From Desulfolutivibrio sulfoxidireducens (lineage in GTDB: Bacteria; Desulfobacterota; Desulfovibrionia; Desulfovibrionales; Desulfovibrionaceae): DNA of 64,000 nucleotides. Location of the stretch: the NCBI RefSeq assembly GCF_013376475.1, contig NZ_CP045508.1, positions 1 through 64,000 of the forward strand. The letters run 5' to 3'. Every line of letters begins with the position of its first letter. Position 1 is the stretch's first letter. The notes beneath the pieces were generated by a model. It was not told where the DNA came from and searched no databases. It worked only from the letters and a program-made list of their open reading frames with translations. The translations under genes were made by a program, and so were the position numbers. Below, in pieces: positions 63,037 through 64,000 of the stretch.

Positions 63037-64000
63037 ATGACGGCATATACCGTGCAGATGGAGCAGTTGCCCAAGCTGTGCGCCACGTGGAGCACCCAGT
63101 TCGCGGTGCACGTGCCCATGGCCCTGGGCAATGGGTTTTACGATTTCGCGCCGTGGCGGCCGGGGGCGGAAATCGCCTTCGAATACGACGTGGCCTACAA
63201 CTCACTCAAGCGATTTTTCATGCCGCCCCGCGAGGACATGGTGGCCTTCGACCTGGACACCTATGCGGCCAAGCCCGTGTTCGCGGCGCCGCCCACGCTG
63301 CTCTTCGGGGCGCATCCCTATGACGTCAAGGCCGTGACCCAGCTCGACCAGCTCATGGAAGCGGGGAGTGTGGACCAGAACTATTTTTCCAGGCGCGACG
63401 CCGTGGTCATCTTCGCCCTGACCCCCATGGCCGTCTCCGACACCGCCTTCTGGGCCGCCGTGGGCGCGGACAAAGTGGACCAGGGGTATGACCTGTACTG
63501 GACCAAGACCGGGCCGGGGACCTTCCACGTGGAGGTCGGCTCGGGCAAGGGCGAGGAACTGCTTCTGGCCGCCGGGCCGTTGTCCCCGGCCACGGCCGGG
63601 AGTCGCGAGGCCGCGCGCAAGGCCCAGGTCCGGGCCAGGAATCTGGGGCTGGCCAGGAATCTCCAGTATGATTGGCGGGAGACGCCGCGCATCATGGAGC
63701 GGTCCTGGAACTCGTCGGTCTGGCACCGCAAGGCCGAGAAGTGTCTGGGGTGCGGGTCCTGTAACATCGTCTGCCCCACCTGCTACTGTTTCGACATTCG
63801 GGAAGAGGTGGACGAAAAACTGAAAGAGGGGCGGCGATTCCGGGAATGGGATGGCTGCATGTTACACGGCTTCGCCCTGGTGGCTGGCGGCCACAACTTC
63901 CGAGCCCAGGCCACGGAACGGTATAGGCACCGCTACATGCGCAAGGGAAAATACATTTTTGACAAGATCGGGGAGCTTGGCTGCGTGGGGTGTGGCCGGT
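63037..64000 (+). CDS. 4Fe-4S dicluster oxidoreductase subunit (AsrA/FlxB/hydrogenase-beta-like), 3' truncated
   Basis: At least 321 residues, cut by the window end. The N-terminal part contains a LFGAHPYDVKAVTQLDQLMEAG stretch and RRDAVVIFAL, similar to AsrA and sulfhydrogenase beta-type subunits. The first ferredoxin-like motif CLGCGSCNIVC gives C236, C239, C242 and C246, and ends in CPTCYC; the second cluster begins CVGC at 316-319. ATG 63037 has GGAGGAG at 63028-63034. Such subunits pass electrons between NAD(P)H, ferredoxin and sulfite reductase or heterodisulfide reductase modules. Which of the AsrA or FlxB group it belongs to needs the missing 3' part and neighbours. Confidence 0.85.
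   Translation, partial: MTAYTVQMEQLPKLCATWSTQFAVHVPMALGNGFYDFAPWRPGAEIAFEYDVAYNSLKRFFMPPREDMVAFDLDTYAAKPVFAAPPTLLFGAHPYDVKAVTQLDQLMEAGSVDQNYFSRRDAVVIFALTPMAVSDTAFWAAVGADKVDQGYDLYWTKTGPGTFHVEVGSGKGEELLLAAGPLSPATAGSREAARKAQVRARNLGLARNLQYDWRETPRIMERSWNSSVWHRKAEKCLGCGSCNIVCPTCYCFDIREEVDEKLKEGRRFREWDGCMLHGFALVAGGHNFRAQATERYRHRYMRKGKYIFDKIGELGCVGCGR

Overview
The window looks like the replication-origin region of a high-GC sulfate-reducing bacterium of the Desulfovibrionaceae (Desulfobacterota). That call is inference. It rests on the order dnaA-dnaN-gyrB-gyrA, the near-origin parABS module, a sigma-54-rich regulatory style and an AsrA/FlxB-type Fe-S subunit at the right edge, not on any search. 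Nearly all genes lie on the plus strand, in long operons with ATGA, TGATG or GTGA stop-start overlaps.

Layout. (1) 1-8.4 kb: dnaA, dnaN, gyrB, gyrA and a TPR lipoprotein. (2) 8.5-9.4 kb: a canonical PilZ (c-di-GMP) protein. (3) 9.8-30.4 kb: a large Tad/Flp pilus locus with two Flp pilins, three TadE/TadG-type pseudopilins, CpaB, the CpaC secretin, a CpaE-CpaF fusion, TadB carrying an inserted TPR region, TadC and a second GspE/PilB-like ATPase. It opens with a membrane Ser/Thr kinase and closes with a PP2C phosphatase. Four genes between them carry five FHA domains. This reads as a Tad machine controlled by threonine phosphorylation, much as PpkA/PppA/Fha control some type VI systems. (4) 30.7-33.5 kb: a protein with five PPC-like repeats and a C-terminal clostripain-family protease domain.

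(5) 33.6-49.7 kb: a coherent accessory cluster. A hybrid histidine kinase and an NtrC-type regulator on the minus strand face, across a near-consensus sigma-54 promoter and palindromic sites, a plus-strand operon. That operon encodes a glutamine-synthetase-like ligase, a C45/Ntn amide hydrolase, a Tat-exported substrate-binding protein, two permeases, two unequal ABC ATPases, a radical SAM protein and a molybdopterin oxidoreductase fused to a class I glutamine amidotransferase-fold domain. I propose an anaerobic gamma-glutamylation route for an imported amine: ligase, Mo-dependent oxidation, then gamma-glutamyl hydrolysis, formally like the aerobic Puu pathway. The chemistry is inference.

(6) 50-55 kb: a BASS/ACR3-type transporter, UspA, CoaBC, an unknown gene, a sugar-nucleotide epimerase and a small protein. 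(7) 55.2-57.7 kb: a perfect parS site, parA and parB, with a minus-strand cysteine-rich gene between them. (8) 57.7-62.8 kb: a heptose-7-phosphate kinase, an Mla-type lipid transport operon (STAS, MlaE, MlaF, MlaD, lipoprotein) and a DUF1992 gene with a terminator. (9) 63.0-64.0 kb: the start of an Fe-S oxidoreductase subunit cut by the window edge.

I saw no tRNA, rRNA, CRISPR array or insertion sequence.
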